Below are positions 1 to 8,258 of a stretch of DNA of 37,192 bases, in pieces. The translations under genes and the position numbers were made by a program. Position 1 is the stretch's first letter; every line of letters starts with the position of its first letter. The stretch comes from Fictibacillus nanhaiensis. Its GTDB lineage: Bacteria > Bacillota > Bacilli > Bacillales > Fictibacillaceae. The notes under the pieces were generated by a model. The model was not told the origin of the DNA, ran no database searches, and saw only the letters and a list, made by a program, of their open reading frames with translations. Where the stretch lies: positions 1 to 37,192 of the forward strand of contig NZ_JAMBOD010000015.1 of the NCBI RefSeq assembly GCF_023715445.1, written 5' to 3'.

Positions 1-1
1 C

Positions 2-70
2 TTAAAAAACTGGCAAACTGGACATGGCAAGAGCCATGCCCAGCTTGATATCTTATCTAAAAAACGTTAA
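2..70 (+). CDS. C-terminal end of an upstream gene (partial)
   Basis: An open frame enters from the left edge and gives 22 codons before TAA at 68-70. A strong intrinsic terminator begins seven bases after the stop, which is why I think this is the true 3' end of a gene. The visible tail includes GHGKSHAQLDILSKKR. Too little is present to name the product. In B. subtilis the gene before sigX is resE, but this tail does not look like a histidine kinase end. Confidence 0.5.
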   Translation, partial: LKNWQTGHGKSHAQLDILSKKR

Positions 71-76
71 AAACAG

Positions 77-117
77 GACAAACCCCTTTTCAATTTATAT
101 TGAAAAGGGGTTTTGTC
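77..117 (+). terminator. Intrinsic terminator of the upstream gene
   Basis: A 17-bp, nearly perfect stem (GACAAACCCCTTTTCAA and its complement, one bulged base) with a short AT loop. It follows the partial upstream gene directly. Confidence 0.85.
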
Positions 118-127
118 TACGGTCTGA

Positions 128-152
128 GACGCCGTACACGCGGCGTCTTTTT
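128..152 (+). terminator. Second hairpin with T-run
   Basis: GACGCCG pairs with CGGCGTC across a 6-base loop and is followed by TTTTT. It is probably a back-up terminator isolating sigX from upstream transcription. Confidence 0.7.
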
Positions 153-267
153 CTATTTAACGACTTTTTTTGTCTAAGAATTAATGCTTTTGTTGGTAAT
201 TATCGACAAATTGGTCCTTTCGAGACTCGAGAAATAGGAGTAGACTAGTAGAGTAACATATTTGTAA

Positions 268-293
268 TGTAACTTTTTATGAGTAAATACGAC
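268..293 (+). promoter_or_regulatory. SigX autoregulatory promoter
   Basis: TGTAAC at 268-273, 16 bases, then CGAC at 290-293, followed by TA. This fits the known SigX pattern (TGTAAC, about 17 bases, CGAC). It lies 32 bases before the sigX start, as expected for an autoregulated ECF sigma operon. Confidence 0.75.
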
Positions 294-325
294 TACATAA
301 TTAGATAGACAGGGGGCCATCCAAG

Positions 326-871
326 GTGAAAGAAACGTTTGACCGGTTATACGATGAATATCACCACGCGTTATTTCAATTTCTGTTTTACATGGTCCGA
401 AACCGTGAATCGGCGGAGGATCTTGTGCAAGAAGTTTATATCCGGGTATTAAACGCGTATGAAAGTTTTGAAGGAAAAAGTTCAGAAAAAACATGGTTGT
501 ATTCCATTGCCAGGCACGTGGCCATTGACTGGCTAAGAAAACAATCCAGACGCAACAAGCGATTTATGATCTTTGACATTAAGGAAAATGAAAGTATACT
601 GCGAGATCAGGACCCCCTTCCAGAAGAGTTAATAGCAAAGAAAGAGTCTTTTAAAGATTTATATAAAATGCTTAAACGCTGTTCTTTTGATCAGCAGCAG
701 GTACTCGTGCTTCGGTACATTCAGTCACTATCTATCTCGGAAACTGCGCAAATCTTAAGTTGGACAGAAAGCAAAGTGAAAACCACCCAGCACCGGGCCA
801 TAAAAGAATTGCGCAAATGGCTGGATCAGCAACCGGGCCTGGAGGAGGAATTGAAAGATGGAACCAATTAA
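326..871 (+). CDS. sigX: ECF RNA polymerase sigma factor SigX
   Basis: Group 4 (ECF) sigma factor of 181 residues. Region 2 is at about residues 8-75, with the conserved stretches LFQFLFYMV, DLVQEVYIRVLNAY and SSEKTWLYSIARHVAIDWLRKQ. Region 4 is at about 115-170, with an HTH in SISETAQILSWTESKVKTTQ. These match B. subtilis SigX closely, as I remember it. SigX controls envelope charge and envelope-stress genes in Bacillus. The start is a GTG. The gene overlaps rsiX by 14 bases, which couples sigma and anti-sigma translation. A SigX-type promoter lies just upstream. Confidence 0.93.
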   Translation: MKETFDRLYDEYHHALFQFLFYMVRNRESAEDLVQEVYIRVLNAYESFEGKSSEKTWLYSIARHVAIDWLRKQSRRNKRFMIFDIKENESILRDQDPLPEELIAKKESFKDLYKMLKRCSFDQQQVLVLRYIQSLSISETAQILSWTESKVKTTQHRAIKELRKWLDQQPGLEEELKDGTN

Positions 872-2027
872 GTGGAGCGATGAAAAAATTGAACAGCATC
901 TTAAGGATTTGCCACCTATTAAAGACCGTCAATCAAAACAAGAGCTATTTCTTAAGGTGCAAGCGAAGGTTCATTATAAAGATAGTAAAGGAAAAAGGCT
1001 TCCAACTTGGAGTCTTCCTGCACTTGCAACTGCTTGTGCACTTGTGATTTTTGGTATTTTTGTTCCGGATCTGGTGAAAAACGGTGGAAAGATGGAACAC
1101 AATAAAATGGCCATCGAAGCTAACAAGTCATCAAAAGGAATGGATGCTGCTTCAACAGCGGATGAGGGTGTAAGTTTTAAAACAGAGAATAAAGCTTTTC
1201 CTGTCGCTTATCATGCTCCTTTACAAGGAAGCAGTATAGAAGGTACCAATCAGGATTGGGTGACGGTAGGCTATCTGGATGAACAGGCACAGCTCGTAAT
1301 TCCTGTTAGTTTCGTAACAAAACCTGACCATTATTTAGATAAGGTGAACGAACAGGTGAAAAAGTTTGATCCAAAAGCAGCCGGTCTTTCAGAAAGTCCT
1401 CTGCAAAGAGCCAAAATTACAGAAGAAGAGGAAACCGTAATCATTGATTGGCCGGCAGGTTCTATTCATGAAACAGAGGAACCTTTATTAAAGAATTTAA
1501 TTGCCTTAACATTCTCAAATGAGCAGCAAAAATATAAAGTAGAATTCCGAACAGATGGTAAAAAGGGATATGTATTCTCTAATTTGGGTCCAGTAGAAGA
1601 TTGGGATCTTGAAGTTCCAGGTGCACCTCACTTCAGGTATGATACTCCAACAACAGATGTTTTCATTGTCAGCCTATTTTCAACAGGCCTTGAAGCAAAA
1701 GATATGCCAAAAGAGTTAGATGATGCGTTGGAGATTATGGATGAAGAACAAGGTCGTGGGTTAAAACCACTGCTGCCAAAGGATTTACAGCTTGAGGTCA
1801 AGGAAACGGGAGAGCATTCGGTAGAAATCACATTCCCCGATACTTTTAAACTCTCAGCAGAGAATACGGAGCACATTATGATGATTGATGCTATTTTGCT
1901 TACTGCTGAAAGCTATGACTATGACAGCATTAAGATAAGTAACACAGGATTGGATTCTATTGGACCTTACCAGCTGGAAGAACCGATTGAGGGGATCACC
2001 GGAACGAATGTATATTACTATCAATAG
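858..2027 (+). CDS. rsiX: Anti-sigma-X factor RsiX
   Basis: Membrane anti-sigma factor of 389 residues that holds SigX inactive. Residues 1-48 are a hydrophilic cytosolic part, about 51-70 form one membrane segment (LPALATACALVIFGIFVP), and the rest is a large extracytoplasmic domain ending in Tyr-rich VYYYQ. The ATG lies inside the end of sigX and is preceded by GGAGGAGG about nine bases away. Identification rests on the overlapping pair with sigX, the single-pass topology and a size close to the B. subtilis protein. A terminator follows at once, so sigX-rsiX is a two-gene operon. Confidence 0.9.
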   Translation: MEPIKWSDEKIEQHLKDLPPIKDRQSKQELFLKVQAKVHYKDSKGKRLPTWSLPALATACALVIFGIFVPDLVKNGGKMEHNKMAIEANKSSKGMDAASTADEGVSFKTENKAFPVAYHAPLQGSSIEGTNQDWVTVGYLDEQAQLVIPVSFVTKPDHYLDKVNEQVKKFDPKAAGLSESPLQRAKITEEEETVIIDWPAGSIHETEEPLLKNLIALTFSNEQQKYKVEFRTDGKKGYVFSNLGPVEDWDLEVPGAPHFRYDTPTTDVFIVSLFSTGLEAKDMPKELDDALEIMDEEQGRGLKPLLPKDLQLEVKETGEHSVEITFPDTFKLSAENTEHIMMIDAILLTAESYDYDSIKISNTGLDSIGPYQLEEPIEGITGTNVYYYQ

Positions 2028-2034
2028 ACTGTCG

Positions 2035-2061
2035 AAAAAGGCTGCAATTTGCAGTCTTTTT
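2035..2061 (+). terminator. Terminator of sigX-rsiX
   Basis: AAAAAGGCTGCA and TGCAGTCTTTTT pair around a 3-base loop, eight bases after the rsiX stop, with a T-run. Confidence 0.85.
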
Positions 2062-2074
2062 CTTATGAGGAAAA

Positions 2075-2101
2075 GGTAACTTTGCTGTTAAGCCCATCGA
2101 C
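2075..2101 (+). promoter_or_regulatory. Probable SigX-type ECF promoter for the NlpC/P60-like gene
   Basis: GGTAAC at 2075-2080, exactly 17 bases, then CGAC at 2098-2101, followed by TA. This differs from the TGTAAC/CGAC consensus by one base. It lies 41 bases before the next start codon and downstream of the rsiX terminator, so it would drive the next gene separately. Confidence 0.55.
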
Positions 2102-2142
2102 TAATAGAGTGTAAGAGCTAATTTAAGAGAGGATGTTTGTAT

Positions 2143-2601
2143 ATGAAACGTATTTTATTTGCATTTGTTTCATTAGGGCTCGCTGCAATGTTAATTCTAG
2201 GTGGTGTAACCGTAGCAAAAGCTTCTCCATCCTATGATCAGGAAGTGACCGAAACAGCTAAACTCTATAAAGGTACTCCGTTTAAATGGGGAGGCACAAC
2301 GCCAAAAGGGTTTGATGCATCGGGGTTTACGAAATATATATTTAAATCTACTGTAGTAAATAAAGATATTCCAAGAACTTCTGCAGACCAATTCAAGGGC
2401 GGAACAGCCGTTGCAAAAGGAAAAGAAAAAATGGGGGATCTCGTTTTCTTTAAAACAAACGGTAAAAGTATTTCATTTGTAGGGATCTATCTAGGAAACA
2501 AGGAATTTATAGCGGCAACTTCTAAAGGGGTGCGCATACAGTCATTAAACACAAAGTACTGGAAAGACAGTTATGCTGGTGCACGTCGATACTTACCGTA
2601 A
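2143..2601 (+). CDS. Secreted NlpC/P60-fold protein lacking catalytic residues
   Basis: A 152-residue exported protein: Lys/Arg N-terminus, hydrophobic core LFAFVSLGLAAMLILGGVTV, likely cleavage near AKA-S. The remainder is one NlpC/P60 domain (YKGTPFKWGGTTPKGFDASGF; PRTSADQF; GDLVFF; VGIYLGN). In active family members the motif reads DCSGF and the histidine precedes VGIY; here these are Ala (FDASGF) and Phe (ISFVGIY), and the third polar position near FIAAT is also not His. It is therefore probably a pseudoenzyme. ATG 2143 is chosen because AGAGAGG is ten bases upstream; a TTG at 2137 would sit too close. It has its own ECF-type promoter and terminator. A peptidoglycan-binding or regulatory role is inference. 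Confidence 0.85.
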   Translation: MKRILFAFVSLGLAAMLILGGVTVAKASPSYDQEVTETAKLYKGTPFKWGGTTPKGFDASGFTKYIFKSTVVNKDIPRTSADQFKGGTAVAKGKEKMGDLVFFKTNGKSISFVGIYLGNKEFIAATSKGVRIQSLNTKYWKDSYAGARRYLP

Positions 2602-2618
2602 TTTTATAGATTTTTACT

Positions 2619-2647
2619 GCTGTTCTCTACCTAGAGAGCAGCTTTTT
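2619..2647 (+). terminator. Terminator of the NlpC/P60-like gene
   Basis: GCTGTTCTCTA and TAGAGAGCAGC form an 11-bp stem with one wobble pair and a 2-base connection, followed by TTTTT. Confidence 0.85.
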
Positions 2648-2697
2648 GTTGAAATCATTCTATTTATGTATATTTGGTAAATTTTTATAAATGTTAC

Positions 2698-2726
2698 TTG
2701 TTTTTCCTAATGAATCGTACTACAAT
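2698..2726 (+). promoter_or_regulatory. SigA-type promoter of the RND exporter
   Basis: TTGTTT at 2698-2703, 17 bases, TACAAT at 2721-2726. It lies 66 bases before the chosen start. Confidence 0.6.
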
Positions 2727-2792
2727 ATCCAAGTATTGTGATATTTTTAAGCCTTTTGTACTAGTGGTGCGACAGTGGATGGAGGAAGGAAT

Positions 2793-5700
2793 ATGTTGAA
2801 ACTAACTTGGTTTTCTTTGAAGAACCGTTCAGCTATTGTAATTATGTGTTTGCTGATTTCTGCGTTAGGGGTTTATGCAGGGCAGCGCTTGCCGATGGAA
2901 TTTTTGCCTAGTATTGATAATCCTATGGTTACTGTAACAACACTTGCGGATGGCATGGATTCAGAAACAATGACAGATACCATCACGGAGCCGATGGAGC
3001 AGGAGCTTCGTAACGTAAAAGGTGTCGAATCCGTTACATCCGTATCCGGACAGGGTATTTCTAGAATTGATTTAACATTTGATATGAAATCAGACATGAA
3101 GGAAGTAACGGCAGAGGTAGAGAGAAAGACGAACAATTTCCCTTTGCCTGACGGCATCAACAAACCATTCGTAGTCCAGTTAAACACGTCCATGATTCCA
3201 ATTATGGATCTGACGATTAACAAAGAAAGCGCATTTACGACGGAAGATTATAAGATGATTGAAGAAGAAGTGATTCCGCAGCTAGAAGGTGTAGAAGGGG
3301 TCTCTGATGTTGCGCTATACGGAAAAGCAACTCGTGAAATTACGCTAACTCTTAATCAGGAACAACTTCTTGAGAAAAAGATAGCGGCTCCTCAGATCAT
3401 GGCAGCCCTGCAAGGGAAAGATGTTTCACTTCCTGCAGGCAACGTAACACTTGAAGAAAAGACGAACACACTTCGGGTGTTAGGTGAGATGGAAGACTTA
3501 GATGCGTGGAAAAACATTGCTGTTGCACCAGGTATTTTATTAAAAGATGTAGCTGAATTAAAAGATGAACAGCGTCTTGAATCGTTTACACATGTTGATG
3601 GAAAAGACGCGATGTACTTATCTGTTACAAAAGAAGCTAGTGCGAACGCTGTCCAAATTGGAGACGATGTGCGCGAGAAGATGAAAGAAATCAATAAGCA
3701 GTATGGTGATTCATTTAAACTTTCCGTGTTCTATGCGACCTCTGACTCTGTTTATGATTCTGTTATGAGTATGGCAAAAGAAGTAGCCCTTGGAGCGTTG
3801 TTTGCATCCGTCGTTATTCTGCTATTCTTGCGGCACTTTAAATCAACGGTAATAGCGGTAATCAGTATCCCGTTATCCATTTTCTTAACACTGTTCTTAT
3901 TGCACCAATCAGGGATTACACTGAACGTTTTAACCCTTGGGGGTCTGGCTGTAGCAGTAGGACGTTTAGTGGATGATAGTATCGTAGTAATCGAGAATAT
4001 TTTCCGGCGCCTTCAAACGGGAGAGCGTTCTAAACAATTAATCGTAGATTCTGTCGGGGAAGTGGCAAAGGCTATTACTTCTTCCACGATTACAACTATC
4101 GCTGTATTTCTGCCGGTTGGTCTTGTAGAAGGAGCATTAGGCGTTTTCTTCATGCCATTTGCTTTAACAATGGTTTATTCGCTGTTAGCATCCTTGCTGG
4201 TAGCACTTACAGTGGTACCATTAATGAGCTACAAGATGCTGAAGAATGTAAAGGAACATACACCAAAACCACCTAGACGGTATTTAAACATTTTAAACTG
4301 GTCGTTGAATCATAAATGGATCGTTAGCGGACTTTGCTTCTTGTTATTTGCGGGTTCGATTGCCCTTTATATTGTAATGCCAGCAGGCTCTATGGCATCA
4401 GCAGATGAGAGCATGGTTAACGTTAATATCGAATATCCGGAAGATACATCTCTTGAGGCTGTAAAAGAAGGAACATACAAGCTTGAAGAAGTGATCAATA
4501 AATACGACGGTGTGGTTTCAAGCTACTCTCAAGTTGGGGTTTCAAGTGAAATGGCTCAATGGGGGATGGCCCAAGGGAACAATACAGCAAGACTGGTAGC
4601 AAAGATGGAAAAAGGTGCGGATACAGAAAAGTTTGTTGAAGACATGAAAGCACTTGAACAAGATTATGCACCTGCAAAAATTTCTGCATCAATGGCAAGT
4701 ATGATGGGTGGAAGCTCTGATGCCATCAGTTTGAATATTACAGCTGAAAAGCAAGAGGACCTTGCACCAATGGCTGAAAAGCTGACAGCAGAACTGCAAG
4801 ATGTTAAAGGACTTGAGAATGTCCAGTCCAACAATGAAGATTTAAAAAATGAATGGGTACTGAAAGTTGATCAATCTAAAGCACAAGAAGCTGGATTAAC
4901 ACCAGCTGGAATTGCCCAGCAAGTAAGAGGATTAACAAGCAGCAGCCCAGTCGGTCAAATTACATTGGAGGGCATTAAGCTGCCGGTCATGATGAACTAT
5001 GATTTAACTGATGTAAAGGATCGTGACGATGTATTAAATACAACGGTTCTATCACCTGTAAAAGGACCAGTCACTTTAAAGAATGTTGCAGAACTATCCC
5101 TTCAGCCCGCAAAATCTCAAGTGTTCCGTAAAGATGGCAAAGAGTATTTGCAAGTGACAGGGATTATTACTGATAAAAACGTCAAAAAGGTAAACACAGA
5201 TATCGCGAATATCCTTAAAAACATCGATAAACCAGCAGGCGTTACCGTCGCATTAGGCGGAGTAGGTGAAGAGATGAACGAGCAGTTTATGGATCTCTTC
5301 ATGACGATGGGGGCAGCTATCCTAATTGTATACTTAATCATGGTGATTACATTTGGGCAGGCACGCGCACCGTTTGCGATTTTATTCTCACTGCCGCTTG
5401 CCGCAGTCGGTGCAATCCTGGCACTTGTTATAACACGTATTCCGGTTGATATCTCTTCATTAATCGGTGCACTTATGCTGATCGGTATTGTTGTAACGAA
5501 TGCGATCGTATTCATCGACCGCGTTCAGCAACAGCGCGAAAAGGGTTTAAGTGTAAGAGTTTCGATCCTGGAAGCGGGTTCAACCCGTCTTCGTCCGATC
5601 CTTATGACAGCCGTTGCGACGATCTGTGCTATGATTCCGCTAATGTTTGGCGGAGCAAGCGGTAGTCTTGTTTCTAAGAGCTTAGCAATCGTTGTTATCG

Positions 5701-5822
5701 GCGGTCTGTCCGTATCGACTCTGCTGACACTTGTCGTCGTGCCGGTTATCTATGAAATGCTCGCAAATATCGGCAACCTGTTTAGACGTAAAAAGAAGAA
5801 GCGGGCAACAAAAGCAGCTTAA
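2793..5822 (+). CDS. swrC: RND-family efflux transporter, SwrC/AcrB type
   Basis: Proton-driven inner-membrane exporter of about 1009 residues. It has the RND layout: TM1 near the N-terminus (SAIVIMCLLISALGVYAG), a large outer loop, six TM segments in mid-protein, then a second loop and six more. The TM4 proton-relay signature is visible as GRLVDDSIVVIENIFRRL, and a second-half signature as IGALMLIGIVVTNAIVFIDR. The C-terminus is Lys/Arg-rich. B. subtilis SwrC (YerP) is the nearest family member I know; it confers surfactin self-resistance and swarming, but the substrate here is unknown. I chose ATG 2793 because GGAGGAAGGA precedes it. No membrane-fusion partner is adjacent, as usual in Bacillota. 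Confidence is high for RND, moderate for the SwrC name. Confidence 0.88.
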   Translation: MLKLTWFSLKNRSAIVIMCLLISALGVYAGQRLPMEFLPSIDNPMVTVTTLADGMDSETMTDTITEPMEQELRNVKGVESVTSVSGQGISRIDLTFDMKSDMKEVTAEVERKTNNFPLPDGINKPFVVQLNTSMIPIMDLTINKESAFTTEDYKMIEEEVIPQLEGVEGVSDVALYGKATREITLTLNQEQLLEKKIAAPQIMAALQGKDVSLPAGNVTLEEKTNTLRVLGEMEDLDAWKNIAVAPGILLKDVAELKDEQRLESFTHVDGKDAMYLSVTKEASANAVQIGDDVREKMKEINKQYGDSFKLSVFYATSDSVYDSVMSMAKEVALGALFASVVILLFLRHFKSTVIAVISIPLSIFLTLFLLHQSGITLNVLTLGGLAVAVGRLVDDSIVVIENIFRRLQTGERSKQLIVDSVGEVAKAITSSTITTIAVFLPVGLVEGALGVFFMPFALTMVYSLLASLLVALTVVPLMSYKMLKNVKEHTPKPPRRYLNILNWSLNHKWIVSGLCFLLFAGSIALYIVMPAGSMASADESMVNVNIEYPEDTSLEAVKEGTYKLEEVINKYDGVVSSYSQVGVSSEMAQWGMAQGNNTARLVAKMEKGADTEKFVEDMKALEQDYAPAKISASMASMMGGSSDAISLNITAEKQEDLAPMAEKLTAELQDVKGLENVQSNNEDLKNEWVLKVDQSKAQEAGLTPAGIAQQVRGLTSSSPVGQITLEGIKLPVMMNYDLTDVKDRDDVLNTTVLSPVKGPVTLKNVAELSLQPAKSQVFRKDGKEYLQVTGIITDKNVKKVNTDIANILKNIDKPAGVTVALGGVGEEMNEQFMDLFMTMGAAILIVYLIMVITFGQARAPFAILFSLPLAAVGAILALVITRIPVDISSLIGALMLIGIVVTNAIVFIDRVQQQREKGLSVRVSILEAGSTRLRPILMTAVATICAMIPLMFGGASGSLVSKSLAIVVIGGLSVSTLLTLVVVPVIYEMLANIGNLFRRKKKKRATKAA

Positions 5823-5836
5823 TCGATTTAATAAAG

Positions 5837-5871
5837 CCACCTTGGTATGAAATGCTCCGAGGTGGTTTTTT
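5837..5871 (+). terminator. Terminator of the RND exporter gene
   Basis: CCACCTTGG and CCGAGGTGG pair (one wobble) around an 11-base loop, followed by TTTTTT. Confidence 0.88.
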
Positions 5872-5901
5872 GTATATCGTAAATTGTCTATATATATGTA
5901 A

Positions 5902-6001
5902 ACTCGTGGATATATACTAAAAATATTTGGATTCGAGGTCGTTTTTCGTGGATTGAGAGCCAAAATTTTTGGATTCAAGGGTAAAACTCGTGGATTAAAA
6001 A
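5902..6001 (+). repeat. 21-bp-period intergenic repeat, CTCGTGGAT family, array A
   Basis: The core GGAT recurs at 5908, 5929, 5950, 5971 and 5992, exactly every 21 bases. Units alternate between an (AC)TCGTGGAT form and a TTTGGATTC form, with AT-rich fillers. On the minus strand one frame reads as seven-residue units (NPRVLPL, NPKILAL and so on); I consider that a by-product, since there is no start or ribosome site. The same family recurs near 10980-11060. Confidence 0.8.
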
Positions 6002-6039
6002 CGAAAATGATAAAATACACTTGGTGAGAAGCAGTATTG

Positions 6040-6287
6040 GAGGCGCTGGGATGAAGATAAAGTGGATAAGAAGAATATGAAGCTATATTTGTGCATCCAC
6101 ATGTTAAAACAGCTGAAATTTTCAAAAAAAACTACCCTATAGAACGTATTAACTTCTTTCTTTTCTCGATGTATACTCCCATTGTTGCAGAAGAGCATGG
6201 AAAAACGCATTTAGGAATCTCGGAAACTTTTTCCCTATATCAGACGGCCAGTATGACCACCCAAAGTGGCTGAATCTTTTTGATTAG
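6040..6287 (+). pseudogene. Decayed gene of unknown family, at least two frameshifts
   Basis: Three consecutive segments look protein-coding but lie in different frames. A first piece reads WRRWDEDKVDKK (about 6042-6078). A middle piece (6070-6230) contains FVHPHVKTAEIFKKNYP and TPIVAEEHGKTHLGISETF. A last piece in another frame (about 6234-6287) reads SDGQYDHPKWLNLFD and then stops. The final frame change falls near a T-run at about 6228-6232. A terminator-like hairpin follows. No start codon with a ribosome site serves the whole. I do not recognise the family. It could instead be a short gene in the middle frame alone, but the coding-like continuation past its stop argues against that. Confidence 0.5.
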
Positions 6288-6300
6288 TAATCTTATTTCA

Positions 6301-6330
6301 AAAGGTTAGCACAATCGGCTAAGCTTTTTT
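6301..6330 (+). terminator. Terminator-like hairpin after the decayed gene
   Basis: AAAGGTTAGC pairs imperfectly with GCTAAGCTTT around a 7-base loop, then a T-run. Confidence 0.6.
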
Positions 6331-6396
6331 ATGGTATTTGGTTAGATCTCAACTTCACATGGTCATAATGATAACAGATGAAATGAGGTGTGACCG

Positions 6397-7362
6397 ATGA
6401 CTAATATCCGGCTCGGATTTGTTGCGATGAGTATGGAACTTCAAAATGCTTCTCCTTCAAAAACGATGACATATAAACAATTTAGCCAGCTCCAAAACAG
6501 AGAAGCGGGCTTAAGAAAACTGGAACGGATTTCTCTTGCAAATGTAACGAATACATTACGGATTTTAAAACACGCAGCCGCTCACGATATAGCTTTTTAT
6601 CGAATGACTTCAAGGATTATTCCCCTTGCCAATCATGGAGATCTGCTAGATTGGGATTACATAAGCCCTTTAGCTGATGCGCTTCAAGAGATGGGACAGT
6701 TTGCACGGAAGAATAAGATGAGACTCGATTTTCATCCCGATCATTTTGTTTTAATCAACTCTCCTAAAAAAGAAGTCCTGAAAAACTCTTTGAAAACGCT
6801 AAAACTGCACTATAAACTTCTTAAAAACATGGGTATAGACACGATGCATCGATGCGTGATGCATGTTGGAGGCAATTATAAAGAGGCAGATGTAGCACTC
6901 GAGAGATTTGTACAAAATTGGGCTTATGTTCCCGTTCAGATACAAAAAATGATCATGCTTGAAAATGATGATACTTCATTTACGATGGCTGATGTTCTTT
7001 ATTTGTGTGAGAAACTTCAGATACCGCTCGTTTTTGATTATCACCATCACCTTGCTTACCATCACGATGAAAACTGGACCCAGCATTGGCCTAGGGTAGT
7101 AGAATCATGGAAGCAATCTCCGCTCCCGTTAAAAATACACATCTCCAGTCCAAAAAACGAAAGGCAGTTCAGGAATCATGCAGATTATGTAGATACGGAC
7201 ATGTTTTTTGATTTTTTAAAAGAAGTAAAAGGCAGTGTAGAACAAATAGATTGTATGATTGAATCTAAGAAAAAGGACTTATCCCTTTTTCAGTTAATGA
7301 GAGATATTAAAGAAAGAAAAGATGTTGAGATTATAGATGGAGCCTCATTCAGGCTCAAATAA
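6397..7362 (+). CDS. uvsE: UV DNA damage endonuclease UvsE
   Basis: UvdE/UvsE-family endonuclease, 321 residues, which nicks DNA 5' of UV photoproducts to start alternative excision repair. Family marks are LGFVAMS at the N-terminus, FYRMTSRIIPLANH, RLDFHPDHFVLINSP, CVMHVGG, MLENDD, PLVFDYHHH and KIHISSPK. Together these supply the His/Glu/Asp metal ligands of the TIM barrel. The ATG has GAGGTG about seven bases upstream. The gene is monocistronic, with its own terminator. The family is common in spore-forming Bacillus species, where it complements spore UV resistance. Confidence 0.93.
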   Translation: MTNIRLGFVAMSMELQNASPSKTMTYKQFSQLQNREAGLRKLERISLANVTNTLRILKHAAAHDIAFYRMTSRIIPLANHGDLLDWDYISPLADALQEMGQFARKNKMRLDFHPDHFVLINSPKKEVLKNSLKTLKLHYKLLKNMGIDTMHRCVMHVGGNYKEADVALERFVQNWAYVPVQIQKMIMLENDDTSFTMADVLYLCEKLQIPLVFDYHHHLAYHHDENWTQHWPRVVESWKQSPLPLKIHISSPKNERQFRNHADYVDTDMFFDFLKEVKGSVEQIDCMIESKKKDLSLFQLMRDIKERKDVEIIDGASFRLK

Positions 7363-7387
7363 AAACCTTGCTGCGGCAAGGTTTTTT
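7361..7387 (+). terminator. Terminator of uvsE
   Basis: AAAAACCTTG and CAAGGTTTTTT pair around a short GC loop; the stem begins at the last base of the stop codon. Confidence 0.9.
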
Positions 7388-7532
7388 CTATGTCTAAAGA
7401 ATTTGTCGAAAGATTTGTAATACAAAGTCATTGACGAATGAAATTAATGGGAATTATAATTTAAATACTTAGTAAACATAAATGTATAAAAAGTATATAA
7501 TAACTAAAAAATCAAATATTGGAGGAAATAAC

Positions 7533-8258
7533 ATGAAAAAAGTTGTGATGATAACAGGTGCTTCAAAGGGATTAGGGAAAGCGCTTACGCTTTATTTTGC
7601 TAAAGAAGGTTACAATTTAGCGATCTGTGCACGTAATGAACAGGGAATTGAAGAAGTGAAGAAGGAAGCAGAACAATTTGGTGGTGCCGTCCTAGCGGTT
7701 CGTGCAGATATGTCAAAATCAAAAGATGTGGAGCGTTTTGTTGCACTGTCAGAAGAGTACTTTGGGAAAATCGACGTCCTCATTAATAATGCTTCGATTC
7801 TGGGACCTAGCCCAATGCCATATTTGCTGGACTATCCTGAACAAGATTTTGAAGAAGTACTGCGTGTAAATACAATCGGACCATTCCTGGTGACAAGAAG
7901 AGTACTGCCGATCATGCTGCAGAAACAGCAGGGAAGCATCATTAACATCACATCAGAAGCCGGAGCAACAGGTTATGCGGGCTGGGGAGCATATGGCATT
8001 TCAAAATTTGCCCTCGAGGGTCTGACAGAGACATGGGCTGATGAAGTGAGTGAATCTGGTGTCCGTGTGAACATGGTAGACCCTGGAGAGATGGATACTG
8101 ATATGCATAAGTTAGCTGTCCCAGACTGTGATTATGAACTTGCGAAACCTGAAGAAATTACTGCCGTGTTCGGCTACTTAGCATCAGATGCATCACAACA
8201 TATAACCGGAAAGAGATTCGAAGCGCAAGAGTTTCAGTTAGAAGGGAGTGAAAACTGA
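7533..8258 (+). CDS. Short-chain dehydrogenase/reductase
   Basis: Classical SDR of 241 residues with a Rossmann fold. The NAD(P)-binding motif is TGASKGLG at residues 8-15, followed by NNAS at 85-88 and the catalytic Ser141, Tyr154 and Lys158 (YGISK). The substrate is unknown. ATG 7533 is chosen over an upstream ATG at 7482 because GGAGG lies eight bases before it and the SDR fold starts there. The stop overlaps the next start (TGATG), so it is translationally coupled to the QueA-like gene. The pairing suggests a shared pathway, but nothing shows which. Confidence 0.9.
   Translation: MKKVVMITGASKGLGKALTLYFAKEGYNLAICARNEQGIEEVKKEAEQFGGAVLAVRADMSKSKDVERFVALSEEYFGKIDVLINNASILGPSPMPYLLDYPEQDFEEVLRVNTIGPFLVTRRVLPIMLQKQQGSIINITSEAGATGYAGWGAYGISKFALEGLTETWADEVSESGVRVNMVDPGEMDTDMHKLAVPDCDYELAKPEEITAVFGYLASDASQHITGKRFEAQEFQLEGSEN

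Noticed and set aside
24-248. ORF spanning the two hairpins at the left edge
   Set aside because: It runs through two intrinsic terminators, has no ribosome site and no recognisable fold. A frame ending at 70 fits the terminators better.
5682-6125. Minus-strand ORF with heptads such as NPRVLPL
   Set aside because: It overlaps the RND gene, has no start with a ribosome site, and the heptads follow directly from the 21-bp DNA repeat.
7482-7532. Upstream ATG extending the short-chain dehydrogenase by 17 residues
   Set aside because: The added residues are not part of the SDR fold, and the GGAGG ribosome site lies inside the extension, just before ATG 7533.
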